A DNA stretch of 64,000 nt from Paraburkholderia sp. Tr-20389 (GCF_017104565.1 NZ_JAAGPD010000049.1:1-64000); one strand, 5' to 3'; shown: positions 1 through 11,154, counted from the first letter of the stretch. The notes: generated by a model from the sequence alone, not told the origin. A program made the numbers and translations.

Positions 1-335
1 GCCGCCGCTTCCTGCTGCGCGGTCGCCTGCGCGGCGCTCGCGCGCGCCTGCTCGGCTTCGCGGCGCTGTGCTGCGGCGTCGCTGGGCACGTGAGAGGGCG
101 GCTGAGCGGGCGCCTGGGCCGACACCTGAGGCGATTCAGGCGTCACATTGGAGGCGCTTTCGGGGGAATCGGTGGAAGCCGCTTCTTTGGCTTCCCTTGC
201 GGGAGTGGGCGTCGGAGCCGGACCGGGTATCGGCCCAGGAGCCGGAGCCGGCGGCGATCCCGCTGCGCCGGACTGGCCCGTGGAAGAAGATGGATTGCCG
301 GGAGCACCGGCGTTATCGGAATTGTTCTCGCTCAT
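1..335 (-). CDS. Unidentified Ala/Pro-rich protein, N-terminal part only
   Basis: An open minus-strand frame starts at ATG 333-335 and runs off the left edge of the window, giving 111 residues. The visible part begins MSENNSDNAG and is low complexity: a Pro/Gly/Ala-rich stretch over residues 10-45, then an Ala/Ser/Pro region, then an Ala/Gln/Arg/Glu-rich segment from about residue 88 that looks helical. No hydrophobic segment, signal peptide or known motif is visible. Such an N-terminus often precedes a membrane anchor or coiled coil, but the body lies outside the window. I do not recognise the family. It is transcribed in the same direction as the antiporter gene to its right. Confidence 0.55.
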   Translation of the reverse strand, partial: MSENNSDNAGAPGNPSSSTGQSGAAGSPPAPAPGPIPGPAPTPTPAREAKEAASTDSPESASNVTPESPQVSAQAPAQPPSHVPSDAAAQRREAEQARASAAQATAQQEAA

Positions 336-492
336 GACTGTTTGACAGACGCGTCTTCGCGCGTGAACGAATAGACATGTCTCATTATCCGCCTCGCGCC
401 CCGCTGCGGCAAACGAGCACACATTTCGTCACATCAGGACACAACATGCAACCTCGCGCAAACGCTTCTCAGCCGGGCGGTCACGCACCGCA

Positions 493-2250
493 TCATGGAT
501 CCGGCTGTTCCTCGAAAGTCTCGCGCAGCGCGATCTGCATCGTCGCGTGAATCCGCACGCACCAGCGCCACAACAGCGTCAGCAGCAGCGCGGCGCACAG
601 CAGCACGGCGACGAGCAGGCCCGTCGGCGGCAGGATCGTGCTGGAGAGCGCCGCCACGAGCAGAAACACGCCGAGCATTGAGACCACGGGCACGAGATCC
701 GAAATGGCGTAGCGGATCGCACTCGTGAAGCGCCCTGCCTTCGCCGGCTGCACGCTGATTTCGGCGAGCAGCAGCGCCAGCGACTTGGTCTTCCGGTAGA
801 CGGCGACGAGAAACGGCATCGACACGAGCAGCGCCGCGCTCCACAGCACGACGCGCTGCATCGGCTCGGACGGCAGCCACTTCTCGACGAAGCCGGTCCC
901 ATACGGCGCCCCGTACGACGCGCCCAGAAAGATCGCCGCGACGATCGCCAGATTCACGGCGATCTGCAGAATGATGCGGCGCGTGAGACCGAATATGGTC
1001 GGCTCGCCGGACGCCGGCCGCAGGCTGCCGAGCCACTGCCCGTACATGCCGAACACGTTGGCGACCGTACGGGGCATCGCGCGGCCGAGGCGCTGGGTGA
1101 GCGGGTCCGCGGCGCGGATCAGGTACGGCGTGAAGAGCGTCGTCAGCGCGGAAACGGCAACGGCGATCGGGTAGAGGAACGCGCTCGTCACCTTCAGCGT
1201 GAGGCCGAGCGACGCGATGATGAACGAGAACTCGCCGATCTGCGAAACCGTCATGCCGACGCGCATCGCCGTGCGGCCGTCCTTGCCTGCGAGGAAGGTG
1301 CCGAGCCCGCACGAGACGATCTTGCCGAGGATCACCGCGACCGTGATGACGGCGATCGGCCACGCGTAGTCGACCAGCACGGCCGGGTTGAGCATCAGGC
1401 CGATGGTCACGAAGAAGATCGCGGAGAACGCGTCGCGCAGCGGCGCGATCAGATGTTCGATCCGGTGCAGATGGCGCGATTCGGCCATGATCGCGCCGAT
1501 CAGGAACGCACCCAGCGCGATGCTGTAGTCGAGCTTGACGACCAGCAGGCAGAACGCGAAGCAGAAGCCGAGCACCGACACGAGCAGCATCTCGTCGCTT
1601 TGCGACTTGGCGACGTAGTTGAGCGCGCGCGGCACGACGAGGATGCCGACCACCAGCGACACCGTCATGAACAGCAGCAGCTTGCCGAGCGTGACGAACG
1701 CGATGCCCGCCGACAGCTCGCCCGTCTGCGCGATGCCCGACAGCAGCACCAGCATCGCGATCGCGAGGATGTCCTCGACGATCAGAATGCCGAACACCAG
1801 CTGCGCAAAACTTTCGCGCTTCAGGCCCAGTTCGGAGAGCGCCTTGACGATGATCGTCGTCGACGAAATGGCGAGGATCGCGCCGAGGAACAGCGAATCC
1901 ATCGGGCTCCAGCCAAACGCGCTGCCGATCTCGTAGCCGATCCACAGCATCAGCACGATCTCCGACAGCGCTGCCACGACGGCCGTCGCGCCGACCTTGA
2001 ACAGCTTGCGCAGGCTGAATTCGAGCCCGAGCGAAAACATCAGGAACACGACGCCCAGCTCGCCGAGCGTCTGGATGGTCTGCTCGTCGTGGATCAGCTG
2101 GAACGGCGGCGTATACGGCCCGATGATCACGCCCGCTGCGATATAACCGAGCACCACCGGCTGTCTCAGGCGATGGAACAGCACGGTGACGACGCCGGCA
2201 AGCGCCATCACGACTGCCAGATCCTGAATGAAGCCGATGCCGTGGTGCAT
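493..2250 (-). CDS. CPA2-family monovalent cation/proton antiporter (Kef-type) with non-RCK C-terminus
   Basis: This 585-residue inner-membrane protein has the Na/H exchanger fold of Kef-type antiporters over about residues 8-380. Landmarks are LGLEFSL (74-80), a membrane Glu-Asp pair at 159-160 in the expected ion-binding helix, and GAFLIGAIMAES (247-258). It would exchange K+ or Na+ for protons. E. coli KefB/KefC/YbaL carry a soluble nucleotide-binding RCK domain at the C-terminus. Here residues about 425-565 are instead mostly hydrophobic, with roughly four further membrane spans, and no Rossmann glycine motif is seen. ATG 2250 is preceded by AAGGAAAG on the minus strand, which fixes the start. 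Substrate ion and any ligand gating are unknown. Confidence 0.88.
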   Translation of the reverse strand: MHHGIGFIQDLAVVMALAGVVTVLFHRLRQPVVLGYIAAGVIIGPYTPPFQLIHDEQTIQTLGELGVVFLMFSLGLEFSLRKLFKVGATAVVAALSEIVLMLWIGYEIGSAFGWSPMDSLFLGAILAISSTTIIVKALSELGLKRESFAQLVFGILIVEDILAIAMLVLLSGIAQTGELSAGIAFVTLGKLLLFMTVSLVVGILVVPRALNYVAKSQSDEMLLVSVLGFCFAFCLLVVKLDYSIALGAFLIGAIMAESRHLHRIEHLIAPLRDAFSAIFFVTIGLMLNPAVLVDYAWPIAVITVAVILGKIVSCGLGTFLAGKDGRTAMRVGMTVSQIGEFSFIIASLGLTLKVTSAFLYPIAVAVSALTTLFTPYLIRAADPLTQRLGRAMPRTVANVFGMYGQWLGSLRPASGEPTIFGLTRRIILQIAVNLAIVAAIFLGASYGAPYGTGFVEKWLPSEPMQRVVLWSAALLVSMPFLVAVYRKTKSLALLLAEISVQPAKAGRFTSAIRYAISDLVPVVSMLGVFLLVAALSSTILPPTGLLVAVLLCAALLLTLLWRWCVRIHATMQIALRETFEEQPDP

Positions 2251-2478
2251 GGTGTCTTTCCTTACAAAGAGTAATCTTGAAAACGCGATGGTAACGCACG
2301 AACGGTTAAAAACGATTTAGCGTGACGCGACGAAAGCACGCAAAACCCGCCGGCGAGCGTTCGCCGCGAAACTCAGGGGCTCCCGCGCGGTCTTCACCCC
2401 ATTCGCACCGCGCGTGACGCCGAAGCCGCCCGAAGCGTCACAATACGGTTCCCGACTACCGACCTGCCGATTCACGCC

Positions 2479-3867
2479 ATGACCACCGCCACGTCACCCG
2501 AACCCACACCGTTTCCGTCGCTCGCCCAACTTGCCGCCGATCTCGCCGCGGGCCGCACGACGAGCCGCGCGCTTGTCGAAGCCGCGCTCGAACGCATCGC
2601 CGATCCGGCGGGCCAGGGCGCGGCCGTCTTCATGCAGGTGGACGCCGGCAACGCGCGCGCCACGGCCGACGCGCACGACCGGCTGCGCGCCGCCGGCACC
2701 GTGCTGTCGCCGCTCGCGGGCATTCCCGTGTCCGTGAAAGACCTGTTCGACGTCGAAGGACAGGTGACGCGCGCAGGCTCGAAAGTGCTGGCGAACGCCG
2801 CGCCCGCGACGGCGGACGCACCCGCCGTCGCGCGCCTGAAGCGCGCGGGCGCGGTGATCGTCGGCCGCACGAACATGAGCGAGTTTGCGTTCTCCGGCCT
2901 CGGCCTCAATCCGCACTACGGCAATCCGCTATCGCCCTACCGGCGCGGCGTCACGGGCGACGAACGGGTGTCGGGCGGCTCGTCGTCGGGTGCGGCTGCT
3001 TCAGTGGCGGACGGCATGGCGGCTGTCGCGCTCGGCAGCGACACGGGCGGCTCGCTGCGCATTCCCGCCGCGCTGTGCGGCCTCACCGGCTTCAAGCCCA
3101 CAGCCGACCGCGTGCCGAAACAGGGCGGCGTGCCGCTGTCGCCGACCCTCGATGCATTCGGTCCGATCGGCGCGACGGTCGCGTGCTGCGCGCTGGTCGA
3201 CCGGATTCTCGCCGGGCTGGAACCCGTCATCCCGGCTGCGCGGCCGCTCGAAGGGGTGCGGCTCGGCGTGCTGAACCATTACGTGACGGATGGCGTCGAG
3301 CCGGAAGTCGCCGAGGCTTACGATGCCGCGCTCAAGCATCTGGAAGCGGCGGGCGCGATCGTCAGCGATGTGCGTTTTGCCCCGCTCGACCGTCTCGCCG
3401 AGATCAACCGCTTCGGCTTTTCGCCCATCGAAGCCTACGCGTGGCACAGGCCGCTGCTCGACGCGCACCGGGACGCCTACGATCCGCGCGTGCTGACACG
3501 CATCCTCAAAGGCCAGCCGGCGACGGCCGCCGACTATCTCGACCTGCTCGCCGAGCGCGCCGCCGTGCTGGCCGAGGCGCGCACCATGTGGCAACGCTTC
3601 GATGCCCTCGTCGCGCCGACGGTGCCGATCGTGCCGCCGCGCGTGGCCGAACTGGTGAATGACGACGACGCGTTCTTCCGCGCGAACGGCCTCGTGCTGC
3701 GCAATCCGAGCGCGTTCAACTTCCTCGATGCGTGCGCGATCTCGCTGCCGTGTCATCCGCGCGGCGGCGCGCCCGTCGGGCTGATGCTGGCCGCCGCGCC
3801 GCATGCCGACGACGCACTGCTGGGAATAGGACGGGCCGTCGAAGCGGTATTGAACACGATCCGCTGA
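2479..3867 (+). CDS. Amidase signature family amidase
   Basis: The 462-residue protein carries the amidase-signature catalytic set: Lys87 in VSVKDLFDV, the GGSSSG loop at 166-171 that supplies the cis-Ser, and GSDTGGS at 186-192 whose last Ser is the likely nucleophile, followed by RIPAALCGLTGFKPT. The family hydrolyses carboxylic amides to acid and ammonia. The full-length domain ends near the C-terminus with no extra module. It stands alone between the divergent antiporter gene and dsbB, so context does not give the substrate. GatA is unlikely because gatB and gatC are absent here and the C-terminal half is of the general amidase type. Confidence 0.9.
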   Translation: MTTATSPEPTPFPSLAQLAADLAAGRTTSRALVEAALERIADPAGQGAAVFMQVDAGNARATADAHDRLRAAGTVLSPLAGIPVSVKDLFDVEGQVTRAGSKVLANAAPATADAPAVARLKRAGAVIVGRTNMSEFAFSGLGLNPHYGNPLSPYRRGVTGDERVSGGSSSGAAASVADGMAAVALGSDTGGSLRIPAALCGLTGFKPTADRVPKQGGVPLSPTLDAFGPIGATVACCALVDRILAGLEPVIPAARPLEGVRLGVLNHYVTDGVEPEVAEAYDAALKHLEAAGAIVSDVRFAPLDRLAEINRFGFSPIEAYAWHRPLLDAHRDAYDPRVLTRILKGQPATAADYLDLLAERAAVLAEARTMWQRFDALVAPTVPIVPPRVAELVNDDDAFFRANGLVLRNPSAFNFLDACAISLPCHPRGGAPVGLMLAAAPHADDALLGIGRAVEAVLNTIR

Positions 3868-3972
3868 CGCGTGCGGCGGAACACGCGCGACCGTTCCGGG
3901 GCGCCGGCATGCGCCGCGGGCTTCGGCTAGAATCGCCGCACCCTTTACCGAACTTCCACCGCCAGCAGGATC

Positions 3973-4479
3973 ATGAATATCGATAACGTTAAATTGCGCC
4001 GTGAGCGCAGTCTGCTCGTTCTACTGGGTCTCGTCTGTCTCGCGCTCGTGGGTGGCGCGTTGTATCTGCAGTTCGTCGAGCACGAAGATCCGTGCCCGTT
4101 GTGCATCATCCAGCGCTATTTCTATCTACTGATCGCGATCTTCGCGTTCCTCGGTGCGCGGATACGCGGCTGGACAGGCGTGCGGCTACTCGAAGTGCTG
4201 GCGTTGCTGTCGGCGCTCGGCGGCCTGCTGACGGCCGCGCGCCACGTGTATGTTCAGTCGCATCCGAATTTCAGCTGCGGGTTCGATGCATTGCAGCCGA
4301 TCGTCGACGGGCTGCCGCCTGCGCACTGGCTGCCTAGTGTGTTCAAGGTCGCGGGGCTGTGCGAAACGCCCTATCCGCCGATTCTCGGCATTTCGCTGCC
4401 GGGCTGGTCGCTGATCGGCTTCGTGGTGGTTTTTGTCGCGCTGGCGATCAGCCTCTGGCGTAATCGGCGGGCTCGGTAA
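3973..4479 (+). CDS. dsbB: Disulfide bond formation protein DsbB
   Basis: This 168-residue inner-membrane protein is the usual DsbB length. It reoxidises periplasmic DsbA and passes electrons to quinone. Four hydrophobic helices are visible. The first periplasmic redox pair is Cys41-Cys44 in DPCPLC and the second pair is Cys102 (SCGF) and Cys130 (GLCETP), matching the two essential disulfides of the family. An Arg/Gln-containing segment (IIQRYFYL) follows the first pair as in known DsbB. The gene starts 105 bases after the amidase gene and has no partner dsbA nearby. Confidence 0.95.
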   Translation: MNIDNVKLRRERSLLVLLGLVCLALVGGALYLQFVEHEDPCPLCIIQRYFYLLIAIFAFLGARIRGWTGVRLLEVLALLSALGGLLTAARHVYVQSHPNFSCGFDALQPIVDGLPPAHWLPSVFKVAGLCETPYPPILGISLPGWSLIGFVVVFVALAISLWRNRRAR

Positions 4480-4880
4480 GTTCCGGCTTCCTCGCGCCGG
4501 GGCCGGCAATTTCGCGGCCCGGCGCGTAGCGCAGCACCAGCGCGCCCTCTTCCCACCTGATGACGCTTCCCCAGCGTCAACGCCAGGCCAGCCAGCTCGC
4601 AGCCCCCCCCAACGCCGCTTCCGGCGCCTGGGCACAGCGACCCAATCCCCACCCAGCAAGCCTTTGCGCGAATGACGCCGAGCATCGCGCCGATCCGCAC
4701 GCTTCATCCGCCCCTCCCGTCATGCCCCACCCCGCATAACCCCCATTCGCGCCGTAAAATATTTTTGGGACAAAGTGGTGTTATGTTCGGGCTTGGATGG
4801 CGATCTACGTGCGCGAGGCCGGCTACGGCTCGACCCCATGCGTAACGCGCGCCTGGTCCGCAATGTCTTCAGGATTCGCC
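4480..4880. other. Intergenic region upstream of xdhA
   Basis: No convincing gene is seen in this 400-base stretch. It is GC-rich with a C8 tract near 4607-4614, and becomes AT-rich around 4754-4785 (TAAAATATTTTT), which is the most likely place for the xdh promoter. The open frame of xdhA extends back to ATG 4797, but the residues before 4881 do not look like the start of an XdhA protein. Confidence 0.5.
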
Positions 4881-6422
4881 GTGACAACGCAAACCATCCG
4901 CTTCTATCACCAGGGAACCGTCCGCGAGGTCCGCGGCGTGCCCGCCTCGCGCACCGTGCTCCAGCACCTGCGCGACGACCTGCACTGCACGGGCACCAAG
5001 GAAGGCTGCGCCGAAGGCGATTGCGGCGCGTGCACCGTCGTCGTCGGTGAAGCCGATTCGCACGGACAGCTCACGCTCAAGGCCGTCAACGCGTGCATCC
5101 AGTTCCTGCCGACGCTCGACGGCAAAGCCCTCTTCACCGTCGAAGACCTGCGCCCGGCCGGCGGCGCGCTGCACCCGGTGCAACAGGCGATGGTCGATTG
5201 CCACGGCTCGCAATGCGGCTTCTGTACGCCCGGGTTCGTGATGTCGATGTGGGCGCTCTACGAGAATCAACGCAATGGCGCCGGCCTGCCGACGCGCGAC
5301 GAGATCAACACCGCGCTATCCGGCAATCTGTGCCGCTGCACGGGCTACCGGCCGATCGTCGAAGCGTCGCAGAAGATGTTCGACGAGCAGCAGTACCCGC
5401 GCGTCGCGCTCGACCGCGCGGCTGTCGTCAGGGCGCTCCAGTCGATCCAGCGCAACGGCACGTTCGAATACGTCGCGCCCGACGCGCGCGGCGCCGCGTT
5501 CGGCTCGCCGGCGTTCTACGCGCCCGTCACGCTCGACGCCTTCGCCACGCTGCGAGCGCAACATCCGCAAGCCCGGCTGCTCGCAGGCAGCACCGACGTC
5601 GGCTTGTGGGTCACGAAGCAGTTCCGCGATCTCGGCGACATCCTGTACATCGGCAACGTCGCCGAACTGAAGACCATCGAACGCGACGCGCAAACGCTGA
5701 CGATCGGCGCGGCGGCCTCACTGGAAGACGCGTACGCCGCGCTCGCCGTCGACTATCCCGAACTCGCCGAACTGTGGACGCGCTTCGCGTCGCTGCCGAT
5801 CCGCAACGCGGGCACGCTCGGCGGCAACGTCGCAAACGGCTCGCCCATCGGCGATTCGATGCCCGCGCTGATCGCGCTCGATGCACTCGTCGTGCTGCAG
5901 CGCGAGCGCAGGACGCGCACGCTGCCGCTCGATGCGTTCTACCTCGGTTATCAGAAGACGGCGCTCGAAGCAGGCGAATTCGTCGCGGCGATCCGCGTGC
6001 CGCGTCCCGCGCCCGATCTGCGCTTTCGCACCTACAAGGTCTCGAAGCGTTACGACCAGGACATCTCGGCCGTATGCGGCGCGTTTGCGCTGCGCATCGC
6101 GGACGGCGTGATCGCCGACGCGCGCATCGCGTTCGGCGGCATGGCCGCGACGCCGAAACGCGCGCAGCAGGCAGAAGCCGTGCTCAAGGGCGCGCCATGG
6201 GACGCCGCCACGGCGCAACGCGCGATGACGGCGCTCGCCGCCGACTACCAGCCGCTCACCGACATGCGCGCATCGAGTGCGTACCGGCTGAAGGTCGCGT
6301 GCAATCTGCTGTGGCGCTTCCATCTGGAAACGCGCGATACCGATCCGCTCGCGCTGTGCGACGTCAATGCATTCGCCTTCGACGCCGCCGCGCTGCAAGC
6401 CGCGCAGGAGCCGATGTCATGA
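4881..6422 (+). CDS. xdhA: Xanthine dehydrogenase small subunit XdhA (2Fe-2S and FAD)
   Basis: XdhA takes electrons from the molybdenum subunit and passes them through two [2Fe-2S] clusters to FAD and NAD+ during hypoxanthine/xanthine oxidation to urate. The N-terminal ferredoxin-like Cys set is CTGTKEGCAEGDCGAC. The second cluster is built from CHGSQCGFC and CRCTGYRPI. A FAD-binding domain follows (AGSTDVGLWVTKQ) and then a CO-dehydrogenase-flavoprotein C-terminal domain. I chose GTG 4881 because AGGA lies 6 bases upstream and the protein then begins MTTQTIRFYHQG; ATG 4863 and ATG 4797 are in frame alternatives. The stop overlaps the xdhB start (ATGA at 6419-6422). Confidence 0.95.
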   Translation: MTTQTIRFYHQGTVREVRGVPASRTVLQHLRDDLHCTGTKEGCAEGDCGACTVVVGEADSHGQLTLKAVNACIQFLPTLDGKALFTVEDLRPAGGALHPVQQAMVDCHGSQCGFCTPGFVMSMWALYENQRNGAGLPTRDEINTALSGNLCRCTGYRPIVEASQKMFDEQQYPRVALDRAAVVRALQSIQRNGTFEYVAPDARGAAFGSPAFYAPVTLDAFATLRAQHPQARLLAGSTDVGLWVTKQFRDLGDILYIGNVAELKTIERDAQTLTIGAAASLEDAYAALAVDYPELAELWTRFASLPIRNAGTLGGNVANGSPIGDSMPALIALDALVVLQRERRTRTLPLDAFYLGYQKTALEAGEFVAAIRVPRPAPDLRFRTYKVSKRYDQDISAVCGAFALRIADGVIADARIAFGGMAATPKRAQQAEAVLKGAPWDAATAQRAMTALAADYQPLTDMRASSAYRLKVACNLLWRFHLETRDTDPLALCDVNAFAFDAAALQAAQEPMS

Positions 6423-8875
6423 ACAGGCAGACCGATGCGTTCCTTCATCGCGCAGAACTGACGCAAGCCGCCGGAGACGAGACGCCCACCGCGATCGGTG
6501 TGCCGCTGCCGCACGAGTCGGCGGCGCTGCATGTGAGCGGCGAAGCGACCTACACCGACGATATTCCCGAACTCCAGCAGACGCTGCATGCGGCGCTCGG
6601 CTTGTCGCGGCATGCGCACGCGCGCATCGTGTCGCTCGATCTCGATAGCGTGCGCGCGGCGCCCGGCGTGGTCGCCGTGCTGACGGCCGACGACATCCCA
6701 GGCGAAAACAACTGTGGCCCGGTGCTGCACGACGACCCGATTCTCGCGGACGGCGAAGTGCTGTATCTCGGCCAGCCCGTGTTCATCGTCGTCGCGCACA
6801 GCCACGAACTCGCAAGACAGGCGGCGGCGCTTGCGAAGAGCGATGACGTCGTGCGTTACGAACCGCTCGAAGCCGTGCTGACAGCCGCCGAAGCGAAGGC
6901 GAAAAAGCAGTATGTGCTGCCGCCGCTGCATCTGAAACGCGGCGCGCCCGCCGAAAAAATCGCCCAGGCGCCGCACCGGATCGCGGGCACGTTCGAGGTC
7001 GGCGGACAGGAGCAGTTCTATCTGGAAGGCCAGGTCGCATATGCCGTACCGAAGGAAATGGACAGCATGCTCGTCTACAGCTCGACGCAGCATCCGAGCG
7101 AAATGCAGCATGTCGTCGCGCATATGTTCGGCTGGCCGACGCATAGCGTGCTGTGCGAATGCCGCCGGATGGGCGGCGGCTTCGGCGGCAAGGAATCGCA
7201 ATCGGCGCTCTTTGCGTGCGCGGCGTCGCTGGCCGCGCACCTGCTGCGCCGTCCCGTGAAGCTGCGCGCCGATCGCGACGACGACTTCATGATCACGGGC
7301 AAGCGCCACGACGCGATCTACGACTACGAAGCCGGCTTCGACGACGACGGCCGCATTCTCGGCGCGCGGGTCGAGATCGCGCTGCGCGCGGGCTTTTCGG
7401 CTGACCTGTCGGGCGCCGTCGCGACGCGCGCCGTGTGCCACTTCGACAACGCGTACTACCTGTCGGACGTCGATATCGTCGCGCTGCCGTGCAAGACGAA
7501 CACGCAGTCGAACACCGCGTTTCGCGGCTTCGGCGGCCCGCAAGGCGCGCTCGTGATGGAAGTGATGATGGACGGCATCGCGCGCGAACTGCAGCGCGAT
7601 CCACTCGACGTGCGCCGCGCGAATTTCTACGGTATCGGCGAGCGCAACGTCACGCCCTACGGTCAAACGGTCACGGACAACGTGATCGCGCCGCTCACCG
7701 ACGAACTGATCGGATCGAGCGGCTATCGCGCGCGGCGCGACGCGATCGCCGCGTTCAATGCGACGAGTCCCGTGCTCAAGCGCGGCATCGCGTATTCGCC
7801 CGTCAAGTTCGGCATCTCGTTCAACGTGCCGTTCCTGAACCAGGCCGGTGCGCTCGTGCATGTCTACAAGGACGGCTCGGTGCTCGTGAATCATGGCGGC
7901 ACCGAAATGGGCCAGGGCTTGAACACGAAGGTCGCGCAAGTGGTCGCGAGCGTGTTCGGGCTGCCGCTGGCTCGCGTGCGCGTGACGGCGACGGATACAT
8001 CGAAGGTCGCGAACACGTCGGCGACGGCGGCCTCGACGGGCAGCGACCTGAACGGCAAGGCCGCCGAAGCCGCCGCGCACACGATCCGCACGCGCCTGGC
8101 CTCGCTCGCCGCGAAAGAACTCGGCGGCACACCCGACGAGGTCAGGTTCGAGCATGGCGAAGCGCATGCGAACGGTGCGTCGATACCGTTCCCGCAACTC
8201 GTCAACGCGGCCTATCTCGCGCGCATCCAGCTGTGGTCCGACGGCTTCTATGCGACGCCGAAAGTGCATTGGGACGCGAAGACGCTGACGGGTCATCCGT
8301 TCTACTACTTCGCGTACGGCGCGGCCGTCTCCGAAGTCGTGATCGACACGCTGACGGGTGAATGGAAACTGGTGCGCGCCGACGTGCTGCACGACGCCGG
8401 CCAGTCGATCAACCCCGCCATCGATCTCGGCCAGGTGGAAGGCGCGTTCATTCAGGGCATGGGCTGGCTCACGACGGAAGAGCTCTGGTGGAATCGCGAC
8501 GGCCGACTGATGACGCACGCGCCGTCGACGTACAAGATTCCCGCCGTCAGCGACACGCCCGCCGCGTTCAACGTGAAGCTGTACCGCAATGAAAACGCCG
8601 AGCCGACCGTGTTCCGCTCGAAGGCCGTCGGCGAGCCGCCTTTGTTGCTGCCGTTCTCGGTGTTTCTCGCGATTCGCGATGCCGTCGCGGCCACCGCGCC
8701 CGAAGCCGCGCACGCGCCGCCGTTGCGCGCACCCGCGACGCCCGAAGCGATTCTCGACGCCATCGAAGCCATCGACGCGACTACCGCACTGACGGCTGGC
8801 GCGCGTGCTGCAACGAGTTCGGGGGCGACCGGTCCCACTTCGCCGGAACCGGCGGGCGCAGGCACGACGGCATAG
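6419..8875 (+). CDS. xdhB: Xanthine dehydrogenase molybdopterin-binding subunit XdhB
   Basis: This 818-residue large subunit binds the molybdopterin cofactor and oxidises hypoxanthine and xanthine. Visible family motifs are GGGFGGKE, FRGFGGPQ with the cofactor-proximal Arg, GTEMGQGL, and near the C-terminus VGEPPL, whose Glu corresponds to the catalytic base of xanthine oxidoreductases. The start is the ATG overlapping the xdhA stop, giving MNRQTDAFLHRAEL; the frame is open upstream but only as a shadow inside xdhA. The last 30 or so residues are Ala/Thr/Gly-rich and look like a poorly conserved tail. It is translationally coupled to xdhA and followed by xdhC. Confidence 0.95.
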   Translation: MNRQTDAFLHRAELTQAAGDETPTAIGVPLPHESAALHVSGEATYTDDIPELQQTLHAALGLSRHAHARIVSLDLDSVRAAPGVVAVLTADDIPGENNCGPVLHDDPILADGEVLYLGQPVFIVVAHSHELARQAAALAKSDDVVRYEPLEAVLTAAEAKAKKQYVLPPLHLKRGAPAEKIAQAPHRIAGTFEVGGQEQFYLEGQVAYAVPKEMDSMLVYSSTQHPSEMQHVVAHMFGWPTHSVLCECRRMGGGFGGKESQSALFACAASLAAHLLRRPVKLRADRDDDFMITGKRHDAIYDYEAGFDDDGRILGARVEIALRAGFSADLSGAVATRAVCHFDNAYYLSDVDIVALPCKTNTQSNTAFRGFGGPQGALVMEVMMDGIARELQRDPLDVRRANFYGIGERNVTPYGQTVTDNVIAPLTDELIGSSGYRARRDAIAAFNATSPVLKRGIAYSPVKFGISFNVPFLNQAGALVHVYKDGSVLVNHGGTEMGQGLNTKVAQVVASVFGLPLARVRVTATDTSKVANTSATAASTGSDLNGKAAEAAAHTIRTRLASLAAKELGGTPDEVRFEHGEAHANGASIPFPQLVNAAYLARIQLWSDGFYATPKVHWDAKTLTGHPFYYFAYGAAVSEVVIDTLTGEWKLVRADVLHDAGQSINPAIDLGQVEGAFIQGMGWLTTEELWWNRDGRLMTHAPSTYKIPAVSDTPAAFNVKLYRNENAEPTVFRSKAVGEPPLLLPFSVFLAIRDAVAATAPEAAHAPPLRAPATPEAILDAIEAIDATTALTAGARAATSSGATGPTSPEPAGAGTTA

Positions 8876-8969
8876 CAACTACACAGGTGCTGCGCGACAC
8901 GACCGCGCCGCGCCTACGATCAACCGGCTGCGCGGCCAACCCGCGCGGCCTTGCATGGAGAACGGCCGG

Positions 8970-9980
8970 ATGCATGCATGGCTCACCGATCTGCAACACC
9001 TGCTCGCTCACGGCGACGCCGTCGTGCTCGTGACGGTTGCCCGCGCCGAAGGTTCGGCGCCGCGCGACGCCGGTACGAAGATGATCGTCACGCGCGACTC
9101 GGCGCGTCACACGATCGGCGGCGGGCATCTCGAATGGAAAGCGATCGAAAGCGCGCGCCAGGTGCTGCGCGACGGCATGCGCGCGCCGAACATGCGGCGG
9201 CTCGAGCGGTTCGCGCTCGGACCGAGCCTCGGCCAGTGCTGCGGCGGCGCCGTGGTGCTCGCCTTCGAACGGCTGGATATCGCCGATCTGGGCTGGGTAA
9301 CGTCGCTCGCGAAGCGCATCGCGGCGGGTCAATCGGTGGTGCGTAGCGTATCATTCGGGCCCGCCCCCGATGCCGTGATGCTGTCCGATCCGGAGCCGGG
9401 CGTCGAAAGCGCCGACTGCCTGCTATGGGACGGCGCCGGTTTCGACGACAGCAGCGCACTGCTCACCGAAACTATCGCGCCGCGCGACTTCCCCGTCGTG
9501 CTGTTCGGCGCGGGGCACGTGGGCGCCGCGCTCGTGCGCGTGCTCGCGACCCTGCCCTGCCATGTGCGCTGGGTCGACGAACGCGATGCGCAGTTCCCCG
9601 AGCCCGGCATGCTGGGCGCGGCGAACGTGACGATCGACGCGAACGACGCACCCGACGAAGCCGTCGACAAGGCCGCGCCGCACACGTATTTCATCGTGAT
9701 GACGCACAACCACGCGCGCGACCTCGATCTCGCCGAACGCATCCTGCGGCGCGGCGACTTCGCGTTCTTCGGCATGATCGGCTCGCACACGAAGCGCAAG
9801 CAGTTCGAGCACCGGCTCGCCGCGCGCGGCTTCGATCCCGTCGCGATTGCGCGGATGAAATGTCCGCTCGGCGTGGACGGCATCGTCGACAAGTCGCCGG
9901 AGATCATTGCGATTTCGGCGGCGGCGCAACTGCTGCAGGCCGTCGAGGCCAACGCGGCGCATGCGGTGCAGACGGCGTGA
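8970..9980 (+). CDS. xdhC: Xanthine dehydrogenase accessory protein XdhC
   Basis: XdhC binds molybdenum cofactor, promotes its sulfuration and delivers it to XdhB; it is not part of the mature enzyme. The 336-residue protein has the XdhC/CoxI N-terminal domain (TVARAEGSAPRDAGTKM, GGGHLEW, GQCCGG) and a C-terminal Rossmann domain beginning VVLFGAGHVG, ending with the typical GMIGSHTKRKQF and DKSPEIIAISAAAQLL stretches. ATG 8970 has GGAG 9 bases upstream; ATG 8955 is an alternative adding five residues. The gene follows xdhB by 94 bases and completes the xdhABC set. Confidence 0.94.
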   Translation: MHAWLTDLQHLLAHGDAVVLVTVARAEGSAPRDAGTKMIVTRDSARHTIGGGHLEWKAIESARQVLRDGMRAPNMRRLERFALGPSLGQCCGGAVVLAFERLDIADLGWVTSLAKRIAAGQSVVRSVSFGPAPDAVMLSDPEPGVESADCLLWDGAGFDDSSALLTETIAPRDFPVVLFGAGHVGAALVRVLATLPCHVRWVDERDAQFPEPGMLGAANVTIDANDAPDEAVDKAAPHTYFIVMTHNHARDLDLAERILRRGDFAFFGMIGSHTKRKQFEHRLAARGFDPVAIARMKCPLGVDGIVDKSPEIIAISAAAQLLQAVEANAAHAVQTA

Positions 9981-10078
9981 GCATGAAACCCGCATCGACC
10001 CACGCATTGCAAACACATTGGGGACGTCCGACCAGCCATCGGACGTCGAATAAATCCATCGATAACCCGAATCACTGA

Positions 10079-11125
<1,047 letters not shown>

Positions 11126-11154
11126 TCCTCATAAGTTCGGAGACGGTTTCACTC

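Noticed and set aside
6245-8878. An 877-codon minus-strand frame opposite xdhB
   Set aside because: Shadow of xdhB; Arg/His-rich composition and no start signal or motif.
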